Assembly: GCF_000381545.1 (NCBI RefSeq)
Contig: NZ_KB906681.1
Span: 1-64,000 of the forward strand
Length of the DNA stretch: 64,000 nt
Reading direction: 5' to 3'
Origin: Rhodonellum psychrophilum GCM71 = DSM 17998
GTDB taxonomy: Bacteria > Bacteroidota > Bacteroidia > Cytophagales > Cyclobacteriaceae
In this document: positions 26,036-35,905 of the stretch, piece after piece
Layout of the letters: each line of letters starts with the position of its first letter
Numbering within the stretch: position 1 is the stretch's first letter
Notes under the pieces: model-generated
Seen by the model: only the letters and a program-made list of their open reading frames with translations
Told to the model about the DNA's origin: nothing
The model's database searches: none
Translations under genes and position numbers: made by a program

Positions 26036-27094
26036 ATGAATTGGAGGAAAATAGCAGCAATAGTAGCCGGAGTGGCATTGATTGCATTGGTTGTTTTTAA
26101 ACTGAAAAACAACAAAGAAATCGCCGTAAACAAGGTGTATCAATACGAAAGCGAAAAACCGATCCGCATTGATGCAGATAAATTACAATACGGGTATATC
26201 AATGGAGATTTGGGCTTTACGGGGACTTTTGAGCCCTACAAAGAATCCAAAATCAGCGCCGAACAATCTGGAAAAATCAATCGGATATTGGTGGATGTGG
26301 GAACCGCTGTCAAAAAAGGACAAACCCTTGTTCAATTGGACAATTCCCTGTTGAATTTACAGCTGCAATCCATAATGGTACAAATCGAAGGCGTGGAAAA
26401 AGATGTCAATCGGTATACTGTTTTGTCCCAAGCAGATGCGATTCAGGGCGTACAATTAGAAAAAGCCGAGTTGGGTTTAAAATCTGCCCAGGTTCAAAAG
26501 GCAACTCTGACCGAGCAAATCTCCAAAACCACCGTCAAGGCCCCTTTTGACGGGATCATAACCGCCAAGTTGAATGAAGAAGGTGCATTTGCCGCACCCG
26601 GAATACCTCTGCTTCAAATCACGGACATCTCACAGCTCAAATTCACCATCAATGTTTCTGAAAATGATTTGAAGCATTTCAATCCCAAACAATCCTACGC
26701 GATTACAAGTGATGCTTTTCCCGATGTTTCTTTGGAAGGAAAGGAATTGATGGTGGGCAGCAAAGCCAATATGGGCAGCAGTTTCCCCATTCAATTTTTG
26801 GTCAGGAATACACCGGATTTGAGAATTAAATCCGGAATGTTTGGCAAGGCTATTCTGAACCTGGAACAAAATAAAAAAGGCATCCTTATACCTGGCACTG
26901 CCATTATTGGATCGTCTAGCCAACCACAAGTATACCTGGTGAAAGATGGCAAGGCGATGCTGCAAAACATCACCATCTCTGAAAGAATCGGAAACAAGGC
27001 ACTTGTATCCAGTGGATTGAATGAAGGAGATGTGCTGGTCACAAGCGGTTTCATCAATCTTTTTGATGGGGCAAATGTGTCCATTAAGAAGTAA
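26036..27094 (+). CDS. RND efflux periplasmic adaptor (membrane fusion protein)
   Basis: 352 residues. N-terminal membrane anchor (IAAIVAGVALIALVVFKL) rather than a lipobox. Split biotinyl-lipoyl halves are ISAEQSGKINRILVDVGTAVKKGQTLVQLD and TTVKAPFDGIITAKLNEEGAFAAPGIPLLQI, on either side of a short alpha hairpin. Beta-barrel and membrane-proximal domains follow, with TAIIGSSSQPQVYLVKDGKA. It couples the RND pump to the TolC channel. It is 10 bp after the channel gene; about 110 bp follow before the pump gene. Confidence 0.95.
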   Translation: MNWRKIAAIVAGVALIALVVFKLKNNKEIAVNKVYQYESEKPIRIDADKLQYGYINGDLGFTGTFEPYKESKISAEQSGKINRILVDVGTAVKKGQTLVQLDNSLLNLQLQSIMVQIEGVEKDVNRYTVLSQADAIQGVQLEKAELGLKSAQVQKATLTEQISKTTVKAPFDGIITAKLNEEGAFAAPGIPLLQITDISQLKFTINVSENDLKHFNPKQSYAITSDAFPDVSLEGKELMVGSKANMGSSFPIQFLVRNTPDLRIKSGMFGKAILNLEQNKKGILIPGTAIIGSSSQPQVYLVKDGKAMLQNITISERIGNKALVSSGLNEGDVLVTSGFINLFDGANVSIKK

Positions 27095-27207
27095 GATGTC
27101 TCCTGATCCCTTATGATAAAGCATCTCATCCCCCAAAAGAGTGCTGTAACTGGAGTTCTGACTTTAGCAATTCTGAAATCTGTACCGATAAATTTTAATT
27201 GAAAAAA

Positions 27208-30200
27208 ATGAACATCACGGAAATATCAATAAAACGTCCCTCGCTGATTGTTGTATTGTTCAGCGTATTCACACTCTTGGGGATTCTCGGCTATTACAAT
27301 TTGAGCTATGAATTGATGCCTGATTTCAATCAGCCTGTAGTGGTCATCAAAACAGCCTATCCGGGTGCAGACCCTGAGGAAGTAGAAGCTTCCGTCTCCC
27401 GAAAGATCGAAGATGCGCTGTCTAACTTGGAGGGCGTGGATTATTTGGTGACCAAGTCATTGCCCAATGCATCCATCATCATAGCCAATTTGAAATATGG
27501 CACAGACCTGGACAAAACAATGCAGGATGCACAACGCTACATCGACAATATCCGCAAAGATTTGCCAAAAGACATTCTCAGTCCGGAAATGAGCAAGGTG
27601 TCCCCGAATGACTTGCCCATCATCTCCATAAGCGCGACGAGCAACCTGCCCCCTACGGAGTTTTACCAAAAAATGAAAGACGAATTTCTCCCGCAGATTC
27701 AACAACTCAAAGGAGTGGCTGAAATTACGGTTCTGGGAGGCAAAGAAAGGGAAGTGCAAGTCGCTGTTGATCAAGATAAAATAAGACTGTACAAGGTCTC
27801 CCTTAGCCAAATAGTAGAAGCCATAAACCGATCGGGATTGGACTTGCCGGCTGGAAAAGTCCAAACCGATCAGGAAGCCAATTCTGTACGGCTAACCGGG
27901 AAATTCACCAGCTTGAAAGATATCAAAAACGTACAGGTGGCCATGCCCGTGGCCGGGAGTCCGATCTATGTGAAAGATATTGCTTATGTCACCGATGGCG
28001 TCAAAGAAACCAGCTCCATCAGCAGGTACAACGGAAAAGATGGAATCGGCTTGTTGTTAAAAAAACAAGGAGATGCCAATGCGGTGGATGTTTCCAGACT
28101 TGTTCGAGAGAAGCTTGAGGCGATTGAACAACAAAATGCCGATGCGGGCATAAAATTCACCATCGCCGATGACAGCACGGACAATACCATTGCAGCGGTA
28201 AACTCCGTGGTTTTTGACCTGATTTTGGCAGTCATCTTGGTTTCATTGGTGATGCTTTTGTTTCTCAGAAGTTTCAGAAATTCCATCATCGTTCTGGTGG
28301 CCATTCCTACCTCCCTTGTGACTGCTTTTGCGGTGATGTGGCTTCTCGGTTACACTTTAAACCTGATGACCCTATTGGCAATGTCATTGATCATTGGGGT
28401 TTTGGTGGATGATGCCACCGTGGTCTTGGAAAATATCCAACGTCATTTGGATATGGGCAAGGACAAAAGGAAAGCCGCCATGGATGGAAGGATGGAAATC
28501 GGTTTTTCTGCGCTTTCCATTACTTTGGTAGACGTGGTAGTCTTCCTGCCTATCCTTTTTCTGCAAGTATTTGTTGCCGACATGCTCAAGCAGTTTTCCG
28601 TAGTCGTGATTACCTCCACGCTCACCAGTTTATTGGTGGGATTTACGCTAACTCCCTGGATGGCTTCCCGAATCGGCAAAAAAGAAGATTTACAGCCCAC
28701 GAATATCTTCAATAAATTCTTGCTTTGGTTTGAAAGCCAATTGCAGCGATTTACCGATTGGTATGGCAGACAACTGGAATGGGTATTGACCCACAAGTTG
28801 GTCTTCACGGGAATCGTATTGTTGCTCTTTGTGCTGACTTTGGGAATCATGAGGCAAGGAATTATCGGCAAAGAACTTATCTCAACAGGTGATCAGGGGA
28901 AATTCAGGATGGCCTTGGAGTTTGATAAATTCACTTCCATCGGGCAAAACAACAAAGTCTCCACAGCAATCGAACAGTATATATTGACCCAACCGGAAGT
29001 CTCCACGGTGTTCAGCAACATCGGTGGTCCAAGCACGGGAATCGGAAGCTTGGGCCTGGGTTCTCCCAATAAAACCGAGTTTACCATTCAATTGAAAACC
29101 AGGAAGGACGAACTCAAAGAAACCGGCCAAAAGAAAGTCCCCACCGAGGATTTCATGAGGCGGCTGCGGGGTGAGTTGCAGGAAGAATTTCCGGGCATCA
29201 ACTACTCGATGGCGGCATTGGGTTTGATCCCGCGTTCCGCGCCAATTGAATTGACACTGAGCGGAAGTGATCCCAAATTGGTCATGCAAACCGGTATTGC
29301 CCTGAAAGGGGCAATTGAAAATATCCCGGGTGCAGACAATATGCGCTTGTCTGTGGAGGAAGGTGTTCCCGAGTACAAAATCATTCCCAATACTGATAAA
29401 ATGCAAAGATTGGGACTCAACACCGCATATGTAGGTGTGAATTTGAGGACCGCATTCACCGGAAACGATGAAGCCACATTAACGGAGGCAGGCACAGAAT
29501 ATCCCGTGCGTATCTGGCTTGACGCATTCAAGCGTCAGAATTTTGATGATGTCCAAAAACTGAGCATTGTGAATCCCATGGGCATTGCGGTGGAAGTTTC
29601 CCAGTTTGCTACCGTGGAGCAAAGCAATTCCCCATCCCTATTGGAGAGAAAAGACAGGCAGGCAGCTGTCACCCTAACAGCCGATGCCTTGGGAAGACCA
29701 TCGGGAACAGTGGCGGACGATGTGGTCACTTATCTAAGTGACCATCCATTGCCTGAGGGAATCCAAATGACCTGGGGCAGCGATATCAAAAGGCAAAATG
29801 ATAGCTTCGGAGCTTTGGGATCTGTATTGCTTGTCTCGTTTTTGCTAATTTACCTGATTATGGTGGCCTTGTATGACAATTATATTTACCCCTTTGTCGT
29901 CCTTTTTTCAATACCGGTGGCGGCCATTGGAGCATTCCTGGCACTGAACTTATCCTTAAGCAATTTAAGTTTGTTTGCCTTACTTGGTTTGATCATGCTG
30001 ATGGGTTTGGTGACCAAAAATGCCATTCTGATTGTAGACTTTACCAACCAGCTCAAAGAAGAAGGCAAACCATTTAGGGAAGCCCTTGTCATTGCCGGGA
30101 AAGGTCGTCTGAGACCCATCTTGATGACTACCCTCTCCATGGTTTTTGGCATGTTGCCCATCGCCCTTGCGACGGGAACAGCCGCCGAATGGAAAAACGG

Positions 30201-30327
30201 ATTGGCTTGGGTGATCATTGGGGGACTCCTTTCTTCACTGGTTTTGACGGTTTATCTGGTTCCCATGGTTTATTTTTGGGTAGATTCCACCAAGGAAAAA
30301 ATGGGACGCCGGAAACAAGTGCATTAA
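27208..30327 (+). CDS. RND (AcrB/HAE1-type) multidrug efflux pump
   Basis: 1039 residues from the ATG at 27208; a TTG three codons earlier is also possible. Twelve membrane helices, with the proton-relay pair DD in IGVLVDDATVVLENIQRH near residue 400 and a lysine in LMGLVTKNAILIVDF in TM10. Two large periplasmic loops carry the porter domain (PGADPEEVEASVSRKIEDAL, LPNASIIIANLKYGTDLDK). The set is typical of export of hydrophobic toxic compounds. It follows its adaptor, so TetR-cupin-TolC-MFP-RND is one system. Confidence 0.95.
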   Translation: MNITEISIKRPSLIVVLFSVFTLLGILGYYNLSYELMPDFNQPVVVIKTAYPGADPEEVEASVSRKIEDALSNLEGVDYLVTKSLPNASIIIANLKYGTDLDKTMQDAQRYIDNIRKDLPKDILSPEMSKVSPNDLPIISISATSNLPPTEFYQKMKDEFLPQIQQLKGVAEITVLGGKEREVQVAVDQDKIRLYKVSLSQIVEAINRSGLDLPAGKVQTDQEANSVRLTGKFTSLKDIKNVQVAMPVAGSPIYVKDIAYVTDGVKETSSISRYNGKDGIGLLLKKQGDANAVDVSRLVREKLEAIEQQNADAGIKFTIADDSTDNTIAAVNSVVFDLILAVILVSLVMLLFLRSFRNSIIVLVAIPTSLVTAFAVMWLLGYTLNLMTLLAMSLIIGVLVDDATVVLENIQRHLDMGKDKRKAAMDGRMEIGFSALSITLVDVVVFLPILFLQVFVADMLKQFSVVVITSTLTSLLVGFTLTPWMASRIGKKEDLQPTNIFNKFLLWFESQLQRFTDWYGRQLEWVLTHKLVFTGIVLLLFVLTLGIMRQGIIGKELISTGDQGKFRMALEFDKFTSIGQNNKVSTAIEQYILTQPEVSTVFSNIGGPSTGIGSLGLGSPNKTEFTIQLKTRKDELKETGQKKVPTEDFMRRLRGELQEEFPGINYSMAALGLIPRSAPIELTLSGSDPKLVMQTGIALKGAIENIPGADNMRLSVEEGVPEYKIIPNTDKMQRLGLNTAYVGVNLRTAFTGNDEATLTEAGTEYPVRIWLDAFKRQNFDDVQKLSIVNPMGIAVEVSQFATVEQSNSPSLLERKDRQAAVTLTADALGRPSGTVADDVVTYLSDHPLPEGIQMTWGSDIKRQNDSFGALGSVLLVSFLLIYLIMVALYDNYIYPFVVLFSIPVAAIGAFLALNLSLSNLSLFALLGLIMLMGLVTKNAILIVDFTNQLKEEGKPFREALVIAGKGRLRPILMTTLSMVFGMLPIALATGTAAEWKNGLAWVIIGGLLSSLVLTVYLVPMVYFWVDSTKEKMGRRKQVH

Positions 30328-30366
30328 AAACTTTAACCCGAAATATGCAGTAGATTTCTAAATGGC

Positions 30367-30477
30367 CTTGAAACTGAATGAAAATCAGACGATTTGGAGA
30401 ATAAAGGTAAAGTCAATAATTGAAGGCAATTGACTGATTGTCTTGCTATTCCAGGAGGGGATGGAATTGGGAATGCA
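30367..30477 (+). repeat. 111-bp direct repeat on the right of the efflux operon (family B)
   Basis: Near-identical partner of 23342-23452 (five differences, four of them clustered around GGCTGGACT versus GGAGGGGAT). It begins 39 bases after the pump stop codon and is preceded by TTTAACCCGAAATATGCAG, the family's 5' end. Confidence 0.9.
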
Positions 30478-30966
30478 TCATAAGGATTTAATTTCCATGC
30501 CTAAAATGGACCTTCCCCAGCGTCTTTAAAAAATGAGCGGACCCAATGGTTTGGACTTGACCAGAATCACAAAACCTGAAGGATCTAAGGAACGAGAGTA
30601 TACCTCTCGAACAGCTGGGATAGCGTCGCAGCAGGAAGTTCCGGTATTTTTTCTTCTTCTGAACAGCCTACTTGGGTCAAATCCCATACATCCAAAATCT
30701 CGTTCTTCGCCCTTATCACCCTACTGAAGAATCCAAAAAAAGTCTATGCACCACAGGCCCTATCAAATACCAGGGGAAAGAATTGGATATCAGGGAATTA
30801 ATTTTAATTTTAAAGAATTGGAACTGTAGCAAATAGGATATCAAATGTAGACTTTGGGCCAAAAGGATATAAAGCGAATCTCTGGCATTTGAACAAATTT
30901 TCATGGGTGACGAATGCATATGCTGCTGGGTGAAGGATAAGAATTTTACAGCTAAACTTTTAGAAA
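30478..30966. other. Gene-free stretch after the efflux operon
   Basis: Open frames 30533-30727 (plus) and 30716-30994 (minus) show no domain or plausible start. The sequence near 30590-30640 is more GC-rich than the rest, but I do not recognise it. Confidence 0.45.
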
Positions 30967-32592
30967 ATGGAAGGCTTGATGATGGATTACCCACTTACGA
31001 CCAACACTATTCTTGAATACGGAAACAGTGTTTATCATCATAAAAAAATAATCAGCCACTTACCGGATGGAACACGCCATGAGTACCGCTTTGGTGACAT
31101 GTACAAGCGTTGCAAAAGGTTAGCCAATGCATTGGTCCACAAATTGGGCATCACGAATGGCAATATGGTTGGCACTTTTGCATGGAATCATGGTCCCCAT
31201 GTAGAATTGTACTATGCAATATCTGGGATAGGGGCTGTTTGTCAGACGATAAACATTCGCTTGTCCAGCCATCAAATCGAATACATCATCAACAATTCGG
31301 AGGATAAAGTAATTTTTGTCGATGCCACATTGGTTCCCCTATTGGAAAAAATAGCGCCACTCCTCGAAACCGTGGAATACTATATTTTGCTGAATGCGCC
31401 CAAGGATTTTACGACCACTTTACCAAACACCCTGCATTATGAAGATTTGCTGGCGGAGCAATCCGAGGATTTTGAGTGGCCCAAGCTAAATGAAAATGAT
31501 GCCTGCGGGATGTGTTATACCAGCGGGACGACGGGTTTGCCAAAAGGAGTTTTGTATTCTCATCGGTCCACGTTTCTGCACGCCTCCACCATTATTTCTC
31601 CAAACGCAGGGAATTTCAGCAATTCGGATACAGTTCTTTTGATCGTTCCTCAATTTCATGTCATGGCCTGGGGTTTTCCCTACCTCTGCCTCCTGTCTGG
31701 CTCAAACATGGTCCTCCCCTCTTCCCATTTACAGCCCGATAGTATTATCAAAATACTTCAGGAAGAAAAAGTAACCAAAGCCAACGGTGTCCCAACCATT
31801 TGGCTGGGCGTGTACCACGCCATGAAAATGAATCCCCCAAAGGACAAATTAGCGCTCGAAGAATACCTTGTCGGTGGTTCTGCACTCCCCAAAAGTCTGA
31901 TAGAAGGTTTTGAAAAAGATTTTGGTATCAAGGGTGTTCAGGCTTGGGGAATGACCGAAACCTCCCCACTCGGAACTGTCAGTCGCTTACAGCCAAAACA
32001 TGCGCATTTATCCGCCAGTGAAAAAATGGATATCCGCGCCAAACAAGGGTTAGCATTTCCTGGTGTTGAGTTGAGGATTGTCATGGAAGATGGGACTCTG
32101 GCGCCAACAGACGGCAAAAGCATGGGGGAACTGCATATCAAAGGTGCTTGGACCATTCAAGCCTATTTCAAAACGAATAACAGTGAAAGTTTTACCGAAG
32201 ATGGTTGGTTCAAAACTGGCGATGTCTGCACCCTTGACGAAGATGGATACATGGAGATAAAGGACAGAACCAAGGACCTGATAAAAAGTGGCGGCGAATG
32301 GATCTCCAGCGTAGCACTCGAATCGGCACTAATGGCCCATCCCAAAATCAAAGAAGCCGCTGTAATTGCGATACCAGATGCGAAATGGGTCGAAAAACCA
32401 TTGGCACTCATCGTTTTGGTGAATCAGAACGATGAAATTTCGGATGGGGAATTGATTGAATTCCTGTCGAGAGACTTTGTGAATTATCAGATTCCAAAAA
32501 ACTATGTGTATGTCCACGAGGTGCCAAAAACCAGTGTTGGCAAATTTGACAAAAAAGAAATCAGAAGACTTTTTGCCGAAGGAGTATTGTAA
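30967..32592 (+). CDS. AMP-forming acyl-CoA synthetase/ligase
   Basis: 541 residues. ANL superfamily: P-loop CYTSGTTGLPKGVLYSHRS at about 182-200, the AWGMTETSPLG motif (A5), GWFKTGDVCTLDEDGYMEIKDRTKDLIKSGGEW (A7-A8) and the C-terminal catalytic lysine in PKTSVGKFDKKEIR. The overall pattern fits medium/long-chain fatty acyl-CoA ligases of about 540 residues. Start codons at 30967, 30979 and 30982 are all possible. The stop codon TAA belongs to the first bases of a family A repeat, so the last residues (EGVL) may have been created by the element's insertion. No operon partner. Confidence 0.92.
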   Translation: MEGLMMDYPLTTNTILEYGNSVYHHKKIISHLPDGTRHEYRFGDMYKRCKRLANALVHKLGITNGNMVGTFAWNHGPHVELYYAISGIGAVCQTINIRLSSHQIEYIINNSEDKVIFVDATLVPLLEKIAPLLETVEYYILLNAPKDFTTTLPNTLHYEDLLAEQSEDFEWPKLNENDACGMCYTSGTTGLPKGVLYSHRSTFLHASTIISPNAGNFSNSDTVLLIVPQFHVMAWGFPYLCLLSGSNMVLPSSHLQPDSIIKILQEEKVTKANGVPTIWLGVYHAMKMNPPKDKLALEEYLVGGSALPKSLIEGFEKDFGIKGVQAWGMTETSPLGTVSRLQPKHAHLSASEKMDIRAKQGLAFPGVELRIVMEDGTLAPTDGKSMGELHIKGAWTIQAYFKTNNSESFTEDGWFKTGDVCTLDEDGYMEIKDRTKDLIKSGGEWISSVALESALMAHPKIKEAAVIAIPDAKWVEKPLALIVLVNQNDEISDGELIEFLSRDFVNYQIPKNYVYVHEVPKTSVGKFDKKEIRRLFAEGVL

Positions 32593-32802
32593 AAACTACA
32601 CCCAGGGCGCCAGGCGTAATGTCAGGCGCTAGGCGTAGTATTCCACTACGCCTTTCTACCCTTCGAATTTGCAATTCGAAGAGCAAGAACATTCGGTTGA
32701 AGCCGGATTCGTTTTTCTTTTTGCCATTGGAAATGGCTTATTGCGCGGGGCATTCCATTGGGTAATCAACAATATCTGGGTGTAGTAAAAACTACACCCA
32801 GG
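32590..32802 (+). repeat. Family A multi-hairpin repeat, copy A1
   Basis: Begins inside the stop codon of the ligase gene with the right half of the GGGTGTAGT/ACTACACCC hairpin. It then has the ladder GGCGTAGT-loop-ACTACGCC, TTCGAATT-TGC-AATTCGAA, GCCATT-GGA-AATGGC and the closing GGGTGTAGT-AAAA-ACTACACCC hairpin at 32778-32799. About 190 bp per unit, same order in all copies. Confidence 0.9.
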
Positions 32803-33341
32803 GGAGCCACCACAAACCTACGGACATCACTCGATATCTCCAATGTCAAAGCAGTGACCGTAGTGGGTCCTTAAAAGCCATCTCTTTAAAAATGAATCAA
32901 CCATTATAAACCTCTTCCCGATTGATCCCCGACAGACTTGTAAAGTTTAAGTATCTCGGGGTTCTCAAATATTTTTTTGTTCTTCCTATCGGATCAAAAT
33001 ATGGAAAAAAAGCATTGTTCTGCCATAAGACCCATTGAGTGCCTTCTTGAACAAAATCAGAACTCCTGAGGTATCCGAGTTAGAGCTGCTAAATCACAAT
33101 CGGCTGGTATTACCTGCTCTTCGATTTTTTTACCCCCCCAAATATTTTCAATATAGACCTCAAAAAATAGGGCATCACTAAAATCTGATTTCATGATTCT
33201 AGGGTATTGTAATCCGTATTGGAGGACTGGTTCCGGTGGCAAATCCTTTTGTTCACCAATCATTTGCATCCATTAGAATATGTTATAGCCGAAAACCCAC
33301 CCCCATTCATAAGAAAAATTTATGATTCCCTTAAAATAATC
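32803..33341. other. Gene-poor stretch before the TonB-dependent receptor
   Basis: Apart from one doubtful 70-codon minus-strand frame (33057-33269) I see no gene. The section at 32920-32965 has a weak CCCCGA...TCGGGG pairing. Confidence 0.4.
33057..33269 (-). CDS. Doubtful short hypothetical protein
   Basis: 70 residues, mixed composition with acidic and aromatic residues (KSDFSDALFFEVYIENIWGGKK). It looks more protein-like than other short frames in intergenic DNA here, but no family, signal peptide or partner supports it. It could be the remnant of a longer gene. Confidence 0.3.
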   Translation of the reverse strand: MQMIGEQKDLPPEPVLQYGLQYPRIMKSDFSDALFFEVYIENIWGGKKIEEQVIPADCDLAALTRIPQEF

Positions 33342-33364
33342 TTATTTAGATTTAATCTAAATAA
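33342..33364. promoter_or_regulatory. Perfect 23-bp palindrome, probable metalloregulator operator
   Basis: TTATTTAGATT-T-AATCTAAATAA, 11-1-11 without a mismatch, 69 bases before the start of the TonB-dependent receptor. The core TTAGATTTAATCTAA has the TTAG...CTAA spacing of DtxR/IdeR-type iron boxes. A further half site AATCTAAG lies at 33415-33422, close to the start codon. The regulator gene itself is not in the window. Confidence 0.65.
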
Positions 33365-33432
33365 CTTTTAATGTTAAAATATGATTTGTTAATATTGCAT
33401 TGTTATTTAAAATTAATCTAAGTAAAGATAAT

Positions 33433-35862
33433 ATGAAACTGATTTTTACAATTTTGATTGCTTTTTCAATGGGTTTGAACCCTGCCTTTGCTCAAAAAAA
33501 TGTGTTGAAGGGGAAAGTCTTGAACGAAGCCAGTCAACCCATTGCTGGTGTGACGATGATTCTGGAAGGAACCGTAAGAGGAGTTCAGTCCGATCCATCC
33601 GGTCACTACGTCATGAGGGATATTCCCGAGGGGAAATATGTCCTGAAGGTCAATATGCTCGGCTACAAAGAGGTCAATCTTCCTTTTAGCATTGGCGAGC
33701 GAGAAAATTTGGCCTTGAACATCAACTTACAGGAGGCCTTGCTTTCTTTGGATCCTTTTGAATTTTCTGTCAGTAGAGGCATTATGGGCCAAGAACGGCT
33801 TCCTGAGGTGGACAAGTTCCGAATCAATGCCGGGAAGAAAAACGAGGTAATCCGTGTGGGCGAGCTCAATGCAAATTTGGCCATGAACAATAGCCGGCAG
33901 ATCTTCAGCAGGACGCCCGGCATTTCCATCTGGGAAAATGACGGCTCGGGAATACAGTTGGGTGTCGCTACCAGAGGACTGAATCCCAACCGATCCTGGG
34001 AATTCAACGTGAGGATGAACGGATATGACATTACACCCGATCCAATGGGCTATCCCGAAGCGTATTATACGCCTCCAATGGAAGTGGTGGAACAAATTGA
34101 GATTGTACGCGGAGCTTCTTCCATTCAATATGGCTCTCAGTTTGGAGGTTTGATGAACTTTGTGATGCGCAAGCCGGATAAATCCACCCGATTTACTTTC
34201 GAAACACTGAACACCGTTGGGAGCAATGGCCTTTTTAGCAGCTTCAATTACCTCGGCGGTACGGAAGGCAAGTGGAGCTATACGGCATATTACCAAAAAC
34301 GTGTCGGCAATGGCTGGAGAGAAAACAGCTATTTCAATACCGATCATGCTCATGTGGAGGTAAACTATGCGGCCAACAACCGCCTGATGATCGGACTGGA
34401 AATGACTTATATGGGTACGGAAAGCCAACAGCCAGGAGGCTTGACGGACGAGCAATTCAATAAGGATTCCAGATCTAGTACCCGGGAAAGGAATTGGTTC
34501 AGCACTCCTTGGTTTATTCCTGCCCTTACAGCCGAATACATCCTCAGTGACAAGACCAAGCTAAGCTGGAAGACTTTCGGCACATTTGCAGAAAGAAACT
34601 CTGTGGGTTTTATGCAACCCATTAATCAAGAGGATGATTTAGGCAACAGACAGGTGGATAGGGATTTTTACACTACCTATGGCTCGGAACTCAGAATGAT
34701 TACGGAGTATTCATTGTTTGGCAAATCCAACACCTTGGCGGCCGGGATACGGTATTTCAATGGCTTTATTGATAGAAAGCAAGTGGGCGGAGGAGACAAT
34801 GGCACACAAATGAATTTTGACCTGGCGGATGGAGGGATCTACCGGAGGGATTTCGATTTCACCAATATCAATCAAGCCGCTTTTGCCGAGAATGTATTCC
34901 GGTTTTCAGACAAATGGCTGCTGACCACCGGCTTGAGGTATGAGCGGATTTCCTCCAACATGGAAGGATTGTTCAACACCGTCAATGACCAAGAGCAGAT
35001 CTTGCTCCCACAAAGCAGAACAAGGAATTTTTTCCTTGTCGGGATCGGGTCTGAGTATAAAATCAACCCATCCATGGAGTTCTATTCCAATTTCTCCCAA
35101 GCTTACAGACCAGTATTGATCTCTGATCTTACCCCTCCTGCCACCACAGATAGCATTGATGATAATCTGCAGGATTCCAGAGGTTTCAACTTTGATTTTG
35201 GTTACCGAGGGGCAGTTCAAAACTGGATGAAATTTGATGTAGGTTATTTCTATCTCAACTACGCAGACAGAATCGGAACCATTGCCACGATGGACAATAA
35301 TGGGATTATCAATCAGTTTAGAACCAATTTGGGCAACTCAGTTAGCCAGGGTTTTGAGGGATATGTGGAGTTTGATCCCATTTCGGCACTTTCTAAGACC
35401 TCCAAGTTTGGTTACCTGCACTTGTTTGCTTCTCTTGCATTTGTGGATGCCAGATATGGTGATTTTGCAACGACCAGTGTCAGGGAGGGCGTGATCTTGG
35501 AGGGAAATCTTAAAGGCAATCGCGTGGAAAATGCACCAAGGAAAATCAACCGATATGGCGCAACCTACAGATACGATAGATTTTCTGTGACTTGGCAATT
35601 GAGTGATATCGGAGATGCATTCTCGGATGCTTCCAATACCGTTTTGCCTAATGCCGCTGCCACAGTTGGTCTGATTCCGGCATATCAGGTACAAGACCTT
35701 TCCGCATCCACTGACATCAGAAGGCGCTATATATTCAGGGCGGGGATCAACAACCTGACCAATTCAGTTTACTTCACCAGAAGAGCAGGCGGCTATCCGG
35801 GACCGGGTATCATGCCGGGAGATGGTAGAACCTTCTATTTTACCTTCGGATTGAAATTGTAA
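33433..35862 (+). CDS. TonB-dependent receptor, FecA-like, probably for iron chelates
   Basis: 809 residues from the ATG at 33433, which gives a clean signal peptide (MKLIFTILIAFSMGLNPAFAQ); the frame runs 11 codons further upstream but without a sensible start. A carboxypeptidase-regulatory-like domain at about 20-100 (LKGKVLNEASQPIAGVTMILEGT) comes first. The plug domain follows (RQIFSRTPGISIWENDGSGIQLGVATRGL and VEQIEIVRGASSIQYGSQFGGLMNFVMR). The barrel ends in GRTFYFTFGLKL. There is no STN domain, so control is not by sigma/FecR. The upstream palindrome resembles an iron-dependent operator, hence the suggested role in ferric citrate or siderophore uptake. Confidence 0.9.
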   Translation: MKLIFTILIAFSMGLNPAFAQKNVLKGKVLNEASQPIAGVTMILEGTVRGVQSDPSGHYVMRDIPEGKYVLKVNMLGYKEVNLPFSIGERENLALNINLQEALLSLDPFEFSVSRGIMGQERLPEVDKFRINAGKKNEVIRVGELNANLAMNNSRQIFSRTPGISIWENDGSGIQLGVATRGLNPNRSWEFNVRMNGYDITPDPMGYPEAYYTPPMEVVEQIEIVRGASSIQYGSQFGGLMNFVMRKPDKSTRFTFETLNTVGSNGLFSSFNYLGGTEGKWSYTAYYQKRVGNGWRENSYFNTDHAHVEVNYAANNRLMIGLEMTYMGTESQQPGGLTDEQFNKDSRSSTRERNWFSTPWFIPALTAEYILSDKTKLSWKTFGTFAERNSVGFMQPINQEDDLGNRQVDRDFYTTYGSELRMITEYSLFGKSNTLAAGIRYFNGFIDRKQVGGGDNGTQMNFDLADGGIYRRDFDFTNINQAAFAENVFRFSDKWLLTTGLRYERISSNMEGLFNTVNDQEQILLPQSRTRNFFLVGIGSEYKINPSMEFYSNFSQAYRPVLISDLTPPATTDSIDDNLQDSRGFNFDFGYRGAVQNWMKFDVGYFYLNYADRIGTIATMDNNGIINQFRTNLGNSVSQGFEGYVEFDPISALSKTSKFGYLHLFASLAFVDARYGDFATTSVREGVILEGNLKGNRVENAPRKINRYGATYRYDRFSVTWQLSDIGDAFSDASNTVLPNAAATVGLIPAYQVQDLSASTDIRRRYIFRAGINNLTNSVYFTRRAGGYPGPGIMPGDGRTFYFTFGLKL

Positions 35863-35905
35863 CTTCCTTTCTCTAATTCCCAAAAAAGGCTGTCCAAATC
35901 CACTT

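Noticed and set aside
30533-30727. 64-codon frame after the efflux operon
   Set aside because: No family or start context; the composition is odd but not protein-like.
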